From: Gammaproteobacteria bacterium
GTDB taxonomy: Bacteria > Pseudomonadota > Gammaproteobacteria > Xanthomonadales > Marinicellaceae
Length of the DNA stretch: 64,000 bases
Reading direction: 5' to 3'
NCBI GenBank assembly: GCA_041395445.1
Contig: JAWLAO010000001.1
Span: forward strand, 372,001 to 436,000
Shown one piece after another: positions 39,655-49,533 of this stretch; the stretch's first letter is position 1; each line of letters begins with the position of its first letter. The translations under genes were made by a program, and so were the position numbers. Below the pieces are notes generated by a model. The model was not told where the DNA came from, did not search any database, and saw only the letters and a program-made list of their open reading frames with translations.

Positions 39655-41315
39655 CACGAATTGACAAAAGCAGAAAAATCAAAGCTCCAACCGGCACAAA
39701 GCTCAATGCCAAATCATGGCTGACAGAGGCTCCCTTACGAATGTTGATGAATAATTTAGACGCTGAAGTTGCCGAAAGACCTGAAGAGTTAGTTGTTTAC
39801 GGAGGAATCGGCAGAGCTGCCAGAAACTGGGAATGCTTTGATAAAATCGTTGAAACTCTGAAAACTCTCGAAGAAGACCAAACTTTACTGGTGCAATCGG
39901 GCAAACCGGTTGGTGTTTTTCAGACTCATAAAGATGCACCAAGAGTTTTGATTGCCAATTCTAATTTAGTTCCGGCATGGGCGAACTGGAAACATTTCAA
40001 CGAATTGGATAAAAAAAGTCTGATGATGTACGGACAAATGACTGCCGGTTCGTGGATTTATATCGGTTCTCAGGGAATCGTTCAGGGAACTTACGAAACT
40101 TTTGTGGAAGCCGGAAGACAACATTTTGGCGGCAATACCAAAGGCAAGTGGATATTAACCGGAGGACTCGGAGGCATGGGCGGCGCTCAACCTTTGGCAG
40201 CCACCATGGCCGGATACTGTATGATTGCGGTGGAATGTGATGAAACCCGAATTGACTTCCGCATGAAGACTCGTTATGTGGACAAAAAAGCCTATACGGT
40301 CGATGAAGCCATGCAAATGCTGAATGAAGCACTGGAAAAAGGCGAAGCGATTTCTATTGGATTGCTGGGAAATGCCGCTGATATATTCCCTGAACTTCAT
40401 AAAAGAGGAATCAAACCCGACTTGGTCACCGATCAAACCTCTGCACATGATCCAATAAACGGTTATTTACCACAAGGCTGGACAGTCGAACAGTGGCGCA
40501 GAGAAGCTCAGGATAACCCGGACTTGGTTGCCAAAGAAGCACGAAAATCCATGGCCGTTCAGGTTCAGGCGATGCTGGATTTTTATCATGATGGTATTCC
40601 AACTGTAGATTATGGCAACAACATCCGTCAGGAAGCATTCGATGAAGGCGTTAAAGACGCTTTTGATTTCCCCGGTTTTGTTCCTGCTTATATTCGCCCC
40701 CTATTCTGCCGCGGTGTAGGACCTTTCCGTTGGGCTGCTCTATCGGGAGACCCCGAAGACATCTACAAAACCGATGAAAAAGTCAAAGAAATCATTGCCG
40801 ATGACCCGCATTTACACAACTGGCTGGATATGGCAAAACAACGCATCAGCTTTCAGGGATTACCGGCAAGAATCTGCTGGGTCGGTTTAGGATTAAGACA
40901 CAAACTGGGATTGGCATTTAACGAAATGGTACGAAACGGCGAACTCAAAGCTCCTGTGGTGATTGGTCGTGATCATCTGGACTCCGGCTCCGTGGCTTCA
41001 CCCAATCGCGAAACCGAAAGTATGATGGATGGCTCAGATGCCGTTTCCGATTGGCCGTTACTAAACGCTATGCTTAATGTTGCGGGTGGAGCGACTTGGG
41101 TTTCCCTGCATCACGGAGGCGGTGTCGGCATGGGATACTCTCAGCATTCCGGTGTGGTCATCTGTTGTGATGGCACTAAAGAAGCTGATGAAAGAATTGC
41201 CAGAGTCCTTTGGAATGACCCCGCAACCGGAGTCATGCGCCATGCTGATGCGGGATATGAGATTGCCAAGGAATGTGCTAAAGAAAACGGCTTGAATTTG
41301 CCGATGATTGATTGA
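39651..41315 (+). CDS. hutU: Urocanate hydratase
   Basis: Second enzyme of histidine breakdown, converting urocanate to 4-imidazolone-5-propionate with tightly bound NAD. 554 residues, as expected. Conserved stretches include AAGTQ-like [12 protein letters not shown] near residue 50, the NAD loop [21 protein letters not shown] near 168, [20 protein letters not shown] near 347, and the [18 protein letters not shown] block near 440. Translation is coupled to the regulator upstream. Confidence 0.97.
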   Translation: MTRIDKSRKIKAPTGTKLNAKSWLTEAPLRMLMNNLDAEVAERPEELVVYGGIGRAARNWECFDKIVETLKTLEEDQTLLVQSGKPVGVFQTHKDAPRVLIANSNLVPAWANWKHFNELDKKSLMMYGQMTAGSWIYIGSQGIVQGTYETFVEAGRQHFGGNTKGKWILTGGLGGMGGAQPLAATMAGYCMIAVECDETRIDFRMKTRYVDKKAYTVDEAMQMLNEALEKGEAISIGLLGNAADIFPELHKRGIKPDLVTDQTSAHDPINGYLPQGWTVEQWRREAQDNPDLVAKEARKSMAVQVQAMLDFYHDGIPTVDYGNNIRQEAFDEGVKDAFDFPGFVPAYIRPLFCRGVGPFRWAALSGDPEDIYKTDEKVKEIIADDPHLHNWLDMAKQRISFQGLPARICWVGLGLRHKLGLAFNEMVRNGELKAPVVIGRDHLDSGSVASPNRETESMMDGSDAVSDWPLLNAMLNVAGGATWVSLHHGGGVGMGYSQHSGVVICCDGTKEADERIARVLWNDPATGVMRHADAGYEIAKECAKENGLNLPMID

Positions 41316-41363
41316 AGATAGTTAAGTAGAAAAATGATTTTACTGAAGTATAAATATTAAAAT

Positions 41364-41442
41364 ATCTGCGATTATCTGCGTTAATCTGCGGACAAGAAAA
41401 AACTCTGTGTAGCTCCGTGATTCTCCGTGAATCTCTGTGTTA
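41364..41442 (+). repeat. Two short arrays of 10-nt-period imperfect repeats between hutU and hutH
   Basis: ATCTGCGATT, ATCTGCGTTA, ATCTGCGGAC (41364-41393), then CTCTGTGTAG, CTCCGTGATT, CTCCGTGAAT, CTCTGTGTTA (41403-41442). Units are ten bases with core CTGCG or CTCYGTG, separated by an A-rich tract. No coding sense. No spacers of CRISPR type. Confidence 0.8.
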
Positions 41443-41473
41443 CTTTACTAACTAGATAACGGAAGTTATTGAT

Positions 41474-43000
41474 ATGAAAAAAATAAAACTAACAAAACAA
41501 GGCTTAACTCTTGCGGATTTACGCCATATCTGGGAGAACCCGATTCAGTTTTCTATTGATGATGAGTTAATGGAAGGAATCAAGGCTTCACGGAAAACGG
41601 TGACTGATATTGCTGATTCCGATCAGACTGTTTATGGGGTCAATACCGGATTTGGTTTACTCGCCAGCAAAAAAATCGCCCGACAGGATTTGGATACTTT
41701 GCAACGGAATTTAGTCATTTCACATGCAACCGGCGTGGGTAATGCCATAGACAAAGACACTACTCGTTTGATTATGACTTTAAAGTCAGTCAGTTTGGCA
41801 CAAGGCTTTTCCGGGATTCATCCGAACACCATCAATCTGTTGATGGATATGATCAATCATGAGATTTATCCAATCATTCCTGAAAAAGGCTCGGTGGGTG
41901 CTTCCGGAGATTTGGCTCCCTTGGCTCACATGAGCTTAACCATGATAGGATTAGGTAAAGCATGGTATCAGGGAGAAGTGATTGATTCCTCATTGGCTTT
42001 ACAAAAAGCAGGATTAAATCCCATCAAACTGGGACCGAAAGAAGGGTTAGCTCTTTTAAACGGTACACAGGTTTCAACCGGATTGGCATTGAAAGGCTTG
42101 TTTTTAACTGAGAACAGTTTCAATGCCGCTGTCTTAGCCGGAGCTTTGTCGGTTGATGCCGCCAAAGGTTCGCTCAGTCCGTTTGATATGCGTATCCATG
42201 AGGCACGTGGACAAATCGGGCAAATGAAGCTGGCTAAAGCCTATTGTGGTTTATTACGAGACAGTGAAATTCTAAAATCACATGAGGATTGCGGACGTGT
42301 GCAGGATCCTTATTGTTTACGCTGTCAACCTCAGGTTATGGGAGCAATCTGGGATTCGATTCAATATGCAGCTAGCCGATTATTGATTGAAGCCAATGCG
42401 GCAACCGATAATCCTTTGATTTTTTCAAAAGAGGGCGATGTGCTTTCCGGTGGAAATTTTCATGCTGAGCCAGTCGGGTTGGTTGCTGATTTCATTGCAA
42501 TTGGCTTGGCGGATATGGGTAATATGTCCGAACGTCGAATCGCCATGTTGATTGATCCAAATATGTCCAGACTACCAGCATTTTTGGTTCCGGATTCAGG
42601 AGTTAATTCAGGCTTTATGATTGCGCATGTGACAGCTGCTGCTTTGGCTTCGGAAAATAAAACACTGGTACATCCTTCAAGCTCAGATACCATTCCAACT
42701 TCAGCCAATCAGGAAGACCATGTTTCCATGGCAACTTTTGCTGCCAGACGCCTGACTGATATGTCGGAAAACACGGCAACTATTGTAGCGATTGAGATTA
42801 TGGCAGCTTGTCAGAGTATTGATTTTCATGAGAACCTGAAAACTTCACCTCAGCTTTATTCGGTTTATCAACAAGTTCGTGAAAAAGTCGCGTTTCTGGA
42901 TAACGACCGTCTGATGACCGATGATTTGCATTGCTTACGCAATATGGTTCTCAGAGGAGAGTTTAATCGTCATTTATCGGGTTTGTGTCCAAGTTTCTAA
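41474..43000 (+). CDS. hutH: Histidine ammonia-lyase
   Basis: First step of histidine breakdown, non-oxidative removal of ammonia to give urocanate. 508 residues. The self-forming MIO cofactor triad Ala-Ser-Gly is in GSVGASGDLAPLAHMS near residue 140. Other family blocks are YGVNTGFGLLAS near 56, QDPYCLRCQPQVMGA near 277, and ATDNPLIF near 311. Start ATG 41474 has GGAAG nine bases upstream. It lies 158 bases after hutU, separated by odd repeats. No hutI or hutG is seen in the window. Confidence 0.97.
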   Translation: MKKIKLTKQGLTLADLRHIWENPIQFSIDDELMEGIKASRKTVTDIADSDQTVYGVNTGFGLLASKKIARQDLDTLQRNLVISHATGVGNAIDKDTTRLIMTLKSVSLAQGFSGIHPNTINLLMDMINHEIYPIIPEKGSVGASGDLAPLAHMSLTMIGLGKAWYQGEVIDSSLALQKAGLNPIKLGPKEGLALLNGTQVSTGLALKGLFLTENSFNAAVLAGALSVDAAKGSLSPFDMRIHEARGQIGQMKLAKAYCGLLRDSEILKSHEDCGRVQDPYCLRCQPQVMGAIWDSIQYAASRLLIEANAATDNPLIFSKEGDVLSGGNFHAEPVGLVADFIAIGLADMGNMSERRIAMLIDPNMSRLPAFLVPDSGVNSGFMIAHVTAAALASENKTLVHPSSSDTIPTSANQEDHVSMATFAARRLTDMSENTATIVAIEIMAACQSIDFHENLKTSPQLYSVYQQVREKVAFLDNDRLMTDDLHCLRNMVLRGEFNRHLSGLCPSF

Positions 43001-43004
43001 ATAG

Positions 43005-43034
43005 AAAAGAGGTGGAAAAATCCACCTCTTTTAA
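43005..43034. terminator. Bidirectional terminator between hutH and cbpA
   Basis: AAAAGAGGTGGA and TCCACCTCTTTT form a perfect 12-pair stem with an AAAA loop between convergent genes. Confidence 0.9.
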
Positions 43035-43049
43035 TTCTGTGTATAAAGT

Positions 43050-43967
43050 CTATACTCTTGGATTAAAATCAAACTGTTTTGCCAGTTCCTGCCATTGTTT
43101 TTCGGCTTTTGAACTATCCGGTGGATTCACAATTTTAATGACTGTATAAAGATCACCGGCTCCATCAGCAGCCGGCAGACCTTTCCCAGTCAGACGCATT
43201 TTTTTACCGGTTTGCATATTCTTTGGAATATTTAAACCAACCGAACCCGCAGGAGTTTCGACATTTACTTTTGCTCCGAGTGCAGCTTCCCATGGAGTCA
43301 CCGGCAAGTCCATGTAAACATCTTTGCCTTTAAGCTCGTATTTGGAATGAGCATCCAGCTCAATTTTTAACAACAAATCACCCGGCGGACCACCATTCAA
43401 TCCCGGCTCACCTTTATCTTTTAGCCTGATACTTTTACCCGGCTCGATGCCTTTAGGAATTTTGACATTGATGCGCTTTTCAACCATATAGGTTTGTCCG
43501 GAGGAGTGTTGTTCCGGTTGTTTGATAACAAAAGTACGGTTCACACCTGTATACAAATCCTGCAAAGGAACTTGAATGGTTTGTTTAATGTTTTGGCCTT
43601 TGCGTTGAAAATGTTGCTGTCCCCCAAAACCTTCAAAACCCGAATGCGAAGAACGCCCTGCTCTTCCTCCAAAAATCGATTCAAAGAAATCAGCAAAATC
43701 AGCACCTCCACCAAAACCGCCTTGTCCTCCAAAGCCTTGCTGTCCGGCTTTCCAGTTCGACCCTAATTGATCATAGGCAGCCCGATTTTCATCGCTTTTA
43801 AGCACTTCATAGGCTTCATTGACTTCTTTAAACTTATCTTCAGCATTGGGTTCTTTGCTGACATCAGGATGATATTTTCTCGCCAAACGCTTATAAGCCT
43901 TTTTAATTTCGGCTTTATCGGCTTTGCGGTCAACACCTAGAATTTTGTAATAATCTTTATATTCCAT
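43050..43967 (-). CDS. cbpA: DnaJ-class chaperone, CbpA-like
   Basis: Co-chaperone of DnaK and possible nucleoid-associated protein. 305 residues: J domain 1-70 with the HPD triad in KYHPDVSKEP, a Gly/Phe-rich linker about 78-120, then the two C-terminal substrate domains (DLYTGVNRTF; PVTPWEAALGAKVNVETPAG). No zinc finger lies between, which separates it from DnaJ and points to CbpA. It is last in the minus-strand set that starts with dnaX. Confidence 0.9.
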   Translation of the reverse strand: MEYKDYYKILGVDRKADKAEIKKAYKRLARKYHPDVSKEPNAEDKFKEVNEAYEVLKSDENRAAYDQLGSNWKAGQQGFGGQGGFGGGADFADFFESIFGGRAGRSSHSGFEGFGGQQHFQRKGQNIKQTIQVPLQDLYTGVNRTFVIKQPEQHSSGQTYMVEKRINVKIPKGIEPGKSIRLKDKGEPGLNGGPPGDLLLKIELDAHSKYELKGKDVYMDLPVTPWEAALGAKVNVETPAGSVGLNIPKNMQTGKKMRLTGKGLPAADGAGDLYTVIKIVNPPDSSKAEKQWQELAKQFDFNPRV

Positions 43968-44039
43968 CGAATATTTTTAAGTTTAAACTTCGATATAAAT
44001 GGTGATTTTTTGGTTAAATTTCAAGGCTATGATGTCCCT

Positions 44040-44300
44040 CTAAATTCCGGCTTTGCTGAGAATATCAATGATTTGTCTGATGATTCCCGAAGCCATTGGA
44101 TGCTCGTTGACAAACTCGTACTCTTTTTCCACAATGGCATCGTAAATATCTCTTTCATGAACATCATCGGCACTAAGCATTTGATGAATATTGGCATCAA
44201 TTTCATCAATTTGCTGTTGGGTTTGCTCATCAACCTCTGATGTGTTTTTCAACTCTTCCTGAAGTTCTTGCAATAGTTCTTTAACTTTTTCTAAGCTCAT
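44040..44300 (-). CDS. DUF4404-family protein
   Basis: 86 residues of charged helix (LEKVKELLQELQEELKNTSE) and a C-terminal HPMASGIIRQIIDILSKAGI motif typical of this small proteobacterial family of unknown function. A likely soluble coiled coil. It lies between cbpA and hinT on the same strand. Confidence 0.75.
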   Translation of the reverse strand: MSLEKVKELLQELQEELKNTSEVDEQTQQQIDEIDANIHQMLSADDVHERDIYDAIVEKEYEFVNEHPMASGIIRQIIDILSKAGI

Positions 44301-44331
44301 TTTTATATCCTGTTTTATTCAATATTTTTCA

Positions 44332-44679
44332 TCAACCCGGAGGCCAGGTCATCTGACGTCCTGCCAAAAAATGCAAGTGAATATGAAACACCGTTTGTTG
44401 ACCATTTTCGTTACAGTTCATTATCACTCGGTAACCATTTTCATCCTCACCAATTTGTTTGGCATAATCACGGGCCGCCAGATACAAATCACCAACTAAA
44501 TGTTTTTGTTCATCCGCTAAATCATTAATGGTTGGTATTCTTGTTTTGGGTATAAACAGCACATGAACCGGTGCTTGTGGATTGATATCTTTGAAACCCA
44601 GCACGCTATCATTTTCAAATACAATTTCTGCGGGAATTTCACGATTGATAATTTTGTCGAATATAGTTTCTGTTGTCAT
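44332..44679 (-). CDS. hinT: HIT-family nucleotide hydrolase (HinT type)
   Basis: Cytosolic purine nucleoside phosphoramidase, 115 residues. The histidine triad HIHLHFLAGR lies near residue 99, with the typical early IIN-R-EIPAEIVFEND and FIPKTRIPTINDL. The start overlaps the recR stop by four bases. Confidence 0.94.
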   Translation of the reverse strand: MTTETIFDKIINREIPAEIVFENDSVLGFKDINPQAPVHVLFIPKTRIPTINDLADEQKHLVGDLYLAARDYAKQIGEDENGYRVIMNCNENGQQTVFHIHLHFLAGRQMTWPPG

Positions 44680-45263
44680 AAGGTTTCTCTACTCCCGAAT
44701 GCATGAGCAATGGTGCTTGCATCCACATATTCCAACTCACCACCCAATGGCACACCATGTGCTAATCCGGTGGCTTTGATCTCTGCTTTGGCACACATTT
44801 GGGCAATGTATTGAGATGTTGTTTGCCCTTCTAAAGTCGAACTGGTCGCCAAAATGACTTCTTTTATCGGTTCATTGGATAATATATCTACCAGTTTCGG
44901 GAAACCCAATTCATTCGGTCCTAAGCCATCCAACGGACTGAGTTTTCCGTGCAAAACGAAGTATGTTCCGGAATAATCAGTCGATTGCTCAATCTGCATT
45001 AAATCTGCCGGAGTTTCCACAACACAAAGTTGTTCGGCGTTGCGTTTGCCACTGGAACAAATGCGACAAAGTTCGTTTTCGGTTAAGGTTCTGCATCTTT
45101 TACATTCACCGATATTCTCACACGCTTGTTTGAGGATTTCAGCCAGTTTTAATGCACCGTCTTTGTTTTTTTGTAATAAATTAAAACAGATTCTCTGAGC
45201 GGATTTAGGACCCACTCCGGGAAGAATCTGAAAAGCATTCATTAATTGAGAAAGCAAAGACAT
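44676..45263 (-). CDS. recR: Recombination mediator RecR
   Basis: Works with RecO (and RecF) to load RecA in gap repair. 195 residues: helix-hairpin-helix LPGVGPKSAQRI near 14, a four-cysteine zinc finger CKRCRTLTENELCRIC near 57, then the Toprim domain (LCVVETPADLMQIEQ; KEVILATSSTLEGQTT). It follows the ybaB gene by ten bases, the standard dnaX-ybaB-recR order. Confidence 0.97.
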   Translation of the reverse strand: MSLLSQLMNAFQILPGVGPKSAQRICFNLLQKNKDGALKLAEILKQACENIGECKRCRTLTENELCRICSSGKRNAEQLCVVETPADLMQIEQSTDYSGTYFVLHGKLSPLDGLGPNELGFPKLVDILSNEPIKEVILATSSTLEGQTTSQYIAQMCAKAEIKATGLAHGVPLGGELEYVDASTIAHAFGSRETL

Positions 45264-45273
45264 CTATTTAACT

Positions 45274-45597
45274 TTAAAACGGCATTTTAAAACCAGGAGG
45301 AAGTTGCATTCCGCCCATCATATCAGCCATTGAATTTTGCTGTTCCTGAACAATTTTGTTTTGTGCGTCATTAAATGCGGCAACAATTAAATCTTCCATC
45401 ATTTCCATATCGCCATCGAGCATATCATAGTCAATTTCTATCCCCTTGACCTGACTTTTACCATTCATGGTAATTTTAACAATTCCCGCTCCGGCCTGTC
45501 CGACAACGGTTTTGTTTGCCATTTCTTCCTGTTGTTTCTGCATTTGCTCCTGCATTTTCTGAGCCTGTTGCATGAGATTTCCGAGTTGTCCTTTCAT
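45274..45597 (-). CDS. YbaB/EbfC family nucleoid-associated protein
   Basis: 107-residue DNA-binding dimer. The N-terminal helix ([20 protein letters not shown]) and the strands [20 protein letters not shown] are characteristic, and the C-terminus is PPGFKMPF. It lies between dnaX and recR, seven bases after dnaX. Confidence 0.95.
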   Translation of the reverse strand: MKGQLGNLMQQAQKMQEQMQKQQEEMANKTVVGQAGAGIVKITMNGKSQVKGIEIDYDMLDGDMEMMEDLIVAAFNDAQNKIVQEQQNSMADMMGGMQLPPGFKMPF

Positions 45598-45604
45598 TGT
45601 TTTT

Positions 45605-47239
45605 TTATACCTCTAAAAAGTTTTTACCTTGTTTAATCTGAATCACTTCCGCATCAAAATTTTCCTGCATATGTTTGACAAAAGGGTTGTTCTCAACCTC
45701 GTTAATCACATTTTGCACGTTCTTTTCTTCTTTTTTGATTTCGACCTTGGCAATCGTATCAAATGATTCGGTACTTTGCTGTATTTTCACACCGATTCCA
45801 TCAACTGAGATTGCTGCGATTGCATCTTTTAAATCATTTACAGCTTTATTGCTCATTAAGTTATGGGCAACTTCTTCAATCATCAATATCAATGTGTTGT
45901 TATGTGATGAAATTTTTGCATTTCTGGCCAGTTCTCTGGTCATTCCTTTAATTGGTAAATTTGAAAGTATTTCTGCCCAATTGTCGTTGTTGAAATCTGT
46001 CAAGGTGTATTTTCCGAGATTTTCAGATATTTGATTATCTTCTAAGTGAACTTCAGATTGATTTGATGGAATTGTCGAAGAACTAGTCTCTACTTTTGAT
46101 GGATTGGTTAAGTTTGACTCAATAGCTCGTTTTTTTGCCGTGCCGGAATCCGGAGAACCAATTTTAAAAGCAAACATGCGGATAATCGTCATCTCAAACC
46201 CGGTTTTGCTATCCGGTGCCAGTTTGATTAAATCCTGCCCTTTACTGACTATTTCATAATATAATTGAACTTGTTCCGGATTGGTTTTTGATAACAATAC
46301 TTGCAGATTGTTTCTGTCGAATCTTGAGTTTTCCACATACGAGTTCAAAATCTGTACCAGTGATAATTCGTGCAATAACAACGCCATATCATGCAGAAAA
46401 CGTGAATAATCCGGTGAAAATTCATGCAATTGTTTGAGTTTGTCAGACACCATGGATTGATTGCCATCAATCACACATTCAAGCAATTCAACCACACTAT
46501 TCTGATGAATTGTCCCCAGCATGAGTTGTACATCTTTGTCGGTTATCTGACCGGCTCCAAATGCCAGTGCTTGATCCAGTAAACTCAAGCCATCACGCAT
46601 AGAACCGTCTGCTGCTCTGGCAATTTGTTCCAGAGCCGGTTTTTCATACGAGATATTTTGCAAATCCAGTAACTTGGCTAAATGATTGCTGATTTGAGAT
46701 AAATTCAGACGTTTTAGATTAAATTGCAAACATCTTGATAAAACCGTCACCGGAAGTTTTTCAGGTTCGGTTGTTGCCAATAAAAATTTGACATGTTCAG
46801 GCGGCTCTTCGAGAGTTTTCAGCAAAGCATTAAAACTGCTTCGTGAAAACATGTGAACCTCATCAATCAAATAGATTTTGTAACGACCATAAGTTGGCGC
46901 ATATTGAACATTCTCCAGAAGCTCCCGAGTGTCATCAACTCCGGTTCTCGAAGCTGCATCGACTTCAATTAAATCCACAAATTTGCCTTCGTTGATTTCA
47001 CGGCAGGCATTACAAACTCCACAAGGTGAACCCGTCACCCCTTTTTCACAATTGAGGGCTTTTGCGAGAATTCGGGCAATTGTGGTTTTACCAACGCCTC
47101 GGGTACCGGTGAATAAAAAAGCATGATGCAGACGATTATGCTCTAAACCATTGATCAGCGCTTGAGCCACATGTTCCTGACCCACAAGTTCGCTGAAATC
47201 TTTAGGTCTGAATTGCCTCGCCAGTACCTGATAACTCAT
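45605..47239 (-). CDS. dnaX: DNA polymerase III subunits tau/gamma
   Basis: Clamp-loader ATPase, 544 residues for the full-length tau form. AAA+ features are Walker [10 protein letters not shown] near 45, the zinc site [16 protein letters not shown] near 64, Walker B/DEVH in [25 protein letters not shown] near 122, and a sensor region after [13 protein letters not shown] tail with domains IV-V follows from about 370. Codons GCA AAA AAA at 368-370 make a slippery site followed by an early -1 stop, so a shorter gamma of about 373 residues may also be made, as in E. coli. Confidence 0.95.
   Translation of the reverse strand: MSYQVLARQFRPKDFSELVGQEHVAQALINGLEHNRLHHAFLFTGTRGVGKTTIARILAKALNCEKGVTGSPCGVCNACREINEGKFVDLIEVDAASRTGVDDTRELLENVQYAPTYGRYKIYLIDEVHMFSRSSFNALLKTLEEPPEHVKFLLATTEPEKLPVTVLSRCLQFNLKRLNLSQISNHLAKLLDLQNISYEKPALEQIARAADGSMRDGLSLLDQALAFGAGQITDKDVQLMLGTIHQNSVVELLECVIDGNQSMVSDKLKQLHEFSPDYSRFLHDMALLLHELSLVQILNSYVENSRFDRNNLQVLLSKTNPEQVQLYYEIVSKGQDLIKLAPDSKTGFEMTIIRMFAFKIGSPDSGTAKKRAIESNLTNPSKVETSSSTIPSNQSEVHLEDNQISENLGKYTLTDFNNDNWAEILSNLPIKGMTRELARNAKISSHNNTLILMIEEVAHNLMSNKAVNDLKDAIAAISVDGIGVKIQQSTESFDTIAKVEIKKEEKNVQNVINEVENNPFVKHMQENFDAEVIQIKQGKNFLEV
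46119..46136 (-). promoter_or_regulatory. Probable -1 frameshift/slippage site in dnaX
   Basis: The heptamer A AAA AAA (46136-46130) is in the phase needed for tandem tRNA-Lys slippage (GCA AAA AAA CGA). In the -1 frame three codons (Thr-Ser-Tyr) then lead to TGA at 46121-46119. The position, just after the ATPase and collar domains, matches where the gamma form ends. Confidence 0.6.
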
Positions 47240-47334
47240 AAAAACTTATCCTTGAGAAATTTATCTAATAAAACGGTCATCATATCACAAACAATTTTAT
47301 CATTTAATAAATTTTAAGAATTTAAAAAAGCCTG

Positions 47335-49458
47335 TTAGTCGCTAATCAGTTTTATCAAAAAGCCATATTCTTCAGCGACTTCCTTATATTGTTGATAGCG
47401 ACCTGAAGTGCCTCCGTGACCGGCATCCATATTTGTCCGTAACAACAAGAGATTATTGTCAGTTTTCATCTCCCTTAACTTGGCAACCCACTTTGCCGGT
47501 TCCCAGTACTGCACTTGTGTATCATTCAAACCGGTTGTTACCAACATATTGGGATAGTTCTGTTTTTTGACATTATCATAGGGCGAATACGACATCATAT
47601 AATCGTAAAATTCTTTGACTTTGGGATTCCCCCACTCGTCAAATTCACCGGTTGTCAGCGGAATATCTTCATCCAGCATTGTAGTTATTACGTCAACAAA
47701 TGGTACTTGGGCAATAATACCCTTATAAAGCATGCCATCTGTATTCGCAATGACGCCCATAAGCAAACCACCTGCTGAACCACCGACTGCAAAGACGTTA
47801 TTTTTATCGCCGTAGTCTTTTTCTAATAAACCTTTGGTAACATCAACGAAATCAGTAAAAGTATTTTTCTTTTTCAAAAGTTTACCATCTTCGTACCATT
47901 GTCTGCCCTTGGCTTGCGAGCCCCGAACATGGGCAATGGCATAAATAAAACCACGGTTGAGCAATGAAATTCGTGAATAAGAAAAAGTTGGATCAACAGA
48001 GCTTCCATAAGAGCCATAACCATATACCAATAACGGACGCAGACCTAATGGAATGGCTGATTTTTTATAGACCAAAGAGACCGGAACCATTTCTCCATCT
48101 CTGGCTTTGACTAATAGTTTTTCACTATGAAAATCATCCGGATTATATTCTGTTGCAATCTCATCGCGTTTCAGAATTTTTTGTTTCTCTGTTTGCATAT
48201 CATATTCATAAACCGTAAATGGAATCGTCATTGATGCATAGCTGTAACGAAGCACATCGGTGTTTTGTTGTGGATTATAATCCAGCCACATAGTGTAGGT
48301 TTGCTCTTTGGATTGAATCAGCTTTGAACTTCCATCGCTTCTATTAATAACTTTGAGATGAAGAATCCCGTCATTGCGTTGCTCAAGAACAATGTAATTA
48401 CTAAAAACATTCAAATCATAAATTAGAGTTTCTTTATCATGCGCTATGACTTCCTGCCACTTTTGTTTGTTGTTTGAATGTTCCAGTGATGTTTTCATCA
48501 CTCGGAAATTCTGTGCTTGCCAATTTGTCAGAATATAAAACTCATTGTTAAACTCTTCAACTGAATATTCATGATTGCTTTCGCGAGGGTGAAACGACTT
48601 GAATTCTCCATTCGGTTTATTGGCATGCAGATACAATACTTCTGACGAAGTCGTGCTTCCTGCCATGATATACAAATAATTTCTCGAAGTGCTGTTTCCT
48701 ATTCCCAAATAAAAACTATTGTCCTTTTCTTCATAAACCAGAACATCCTCTTCATTACTTCCTAATTTATGACGATATACTTGATACCCTAGCAAAGTTA
48801 CCGGATGTTTTTTAATATAGAAGATGGTTTTATTATCCAGAGCCCAAACCACCTCGCCACTGGTATTCTCAATCTTATCTTTGTAAAGCGTTCCGGTATT
48901 TAAGTCCTTGAAGTACAGAGTGTATTGCAGGTCTCCTGATGTATCTTCGGAAAATGCTAAAATTTGATGATTCGGTGAAATCTCCTGATAGTTGGAATAA
49001 TAGTAGGCTTGGTTTTCTGCTCGAAGATTCATATCCAGTATGATTTCTTCTTCGGCTGTCAATTCATGTTTTTTTCTGGCTAAAATTTCGTATTCGTTAC
49101 CGGTATCATATCTGGAATAATACCAATAATCATCAATCTTTGAAGGAACCGTACTTTCTTTATGAGGCAAGCGAGCAATAATTTCGTGATAAATATTTTC
49201 AATCTCGGTTTTATGGGATGATAATTGAGCATCGGTGTATTTATTCTCAGCGCTCAAGTAATCCAGCACTTTTTTATCAGCACGGTCATCGTCTCTTAAC
49301 CACTGGTAATTATCCACTCTGGACTCATTGTGGTATTGATGACTATGTTCCACTTTTTCTGCTTGTGGAACGATACTATTGTTAGGTTCAGATAGATTCA
49401 TAACTGCAACTGAGTGATTTTGAAAAACAATAAAAATTAGAAAATAGACTTTTTTCAT
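47335..49458 (-). CDS. Oligopeptidase B-like S9 serine peptidase
   Basis: 707-residue prolyl oligopeptidase-family enzyme that likely cuts short peptides after basic residues. The beta-propeller covers residues about 90-440 and the alpha/beta hydrolase the rest. The nucleophile Ser lies in AVGGSAGGLLMG near 556, the Asp in TGLNDTQVQYWEP near 637, and the His in DAGHGGTSGRY near 679. The N-terminus has a hydrophobic stretch (MKKVYFLIFIVF) that may be an export signal; most OpB enzymes are cytosolic. Monocistronic. Confidence 0.9.
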   Translation of the reverse strand: MKKVYFLIFIVFQNHSVAVMNLSEPNNSIVPQAEKVEHSHQYHNESRVDNYQWLRDDDRADKKVLDYLSAENKYTDAQLSSHKTEIENIYHEIIARLPHKESTVPSKIDDYWYYSRYDTGNEYEILARKKHELTAEEEIILDMNLRAENQAYYYSNYQEISPNHQILAFSEDTSGDLQYTLYFKDLNTGTLYKDKIENTSGEVVWALDNKTIFYIKKHPVTLLGYQVYRHKLGSNEEDVLVYEEKDNSFYLGIGNSTSRNYLYIMAGSTTSSEVLYLHANKPNGEFKSFHPRESNHEYSVEEFNNEFYILTNWQAQNFRVMKTSLEHSNNKQKWQEVIAHDKETLIYDLNVFSNYIVLEQRNDGILHLKVINRSDGSSKLIQSKEQTYTMWLDYNPQQNTDVLRYSYASMTIPFTVYEYDMQTEKQKILKRDEIATEYNPDDFHSEKLLVKARDGEMVPVSLVYKKSAIPLGLRPLLVYGYGSYGSSVDPTFSYSRISLLNRGFIYAIAHVRGSQAKGRQWYEDGKLLKKKNTFTDFVDVTKGLLEKDYGDKNNVFAVGGSAGGLLMGVIANTDGMLYKGIIAQVPFVDVITTMLDEDIPLTTGEFDEWGNPKVKEFYDYMMSYSPYDNVKKQNYPNMLVTTGLNDTQVQYWEPAKWVAKLREMKTDNNLLLLRTNMDAGHGGTSGRYQQYKEVAEEYGFLIKLISD

Positions 49459-49533
49459 AATAAAGGGGAACGCCCAAATTTTAATTTGGTTTGAATAAAT
49501 ACTGCCTGTTTTTTGCCGTGAAAAAGAGTTACA

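Noticed and set aside
41364..41442. CRISPR-like array
   Set aside because: Units are ten bases and contiguous, with no unique spacers and no cas genes nearby.
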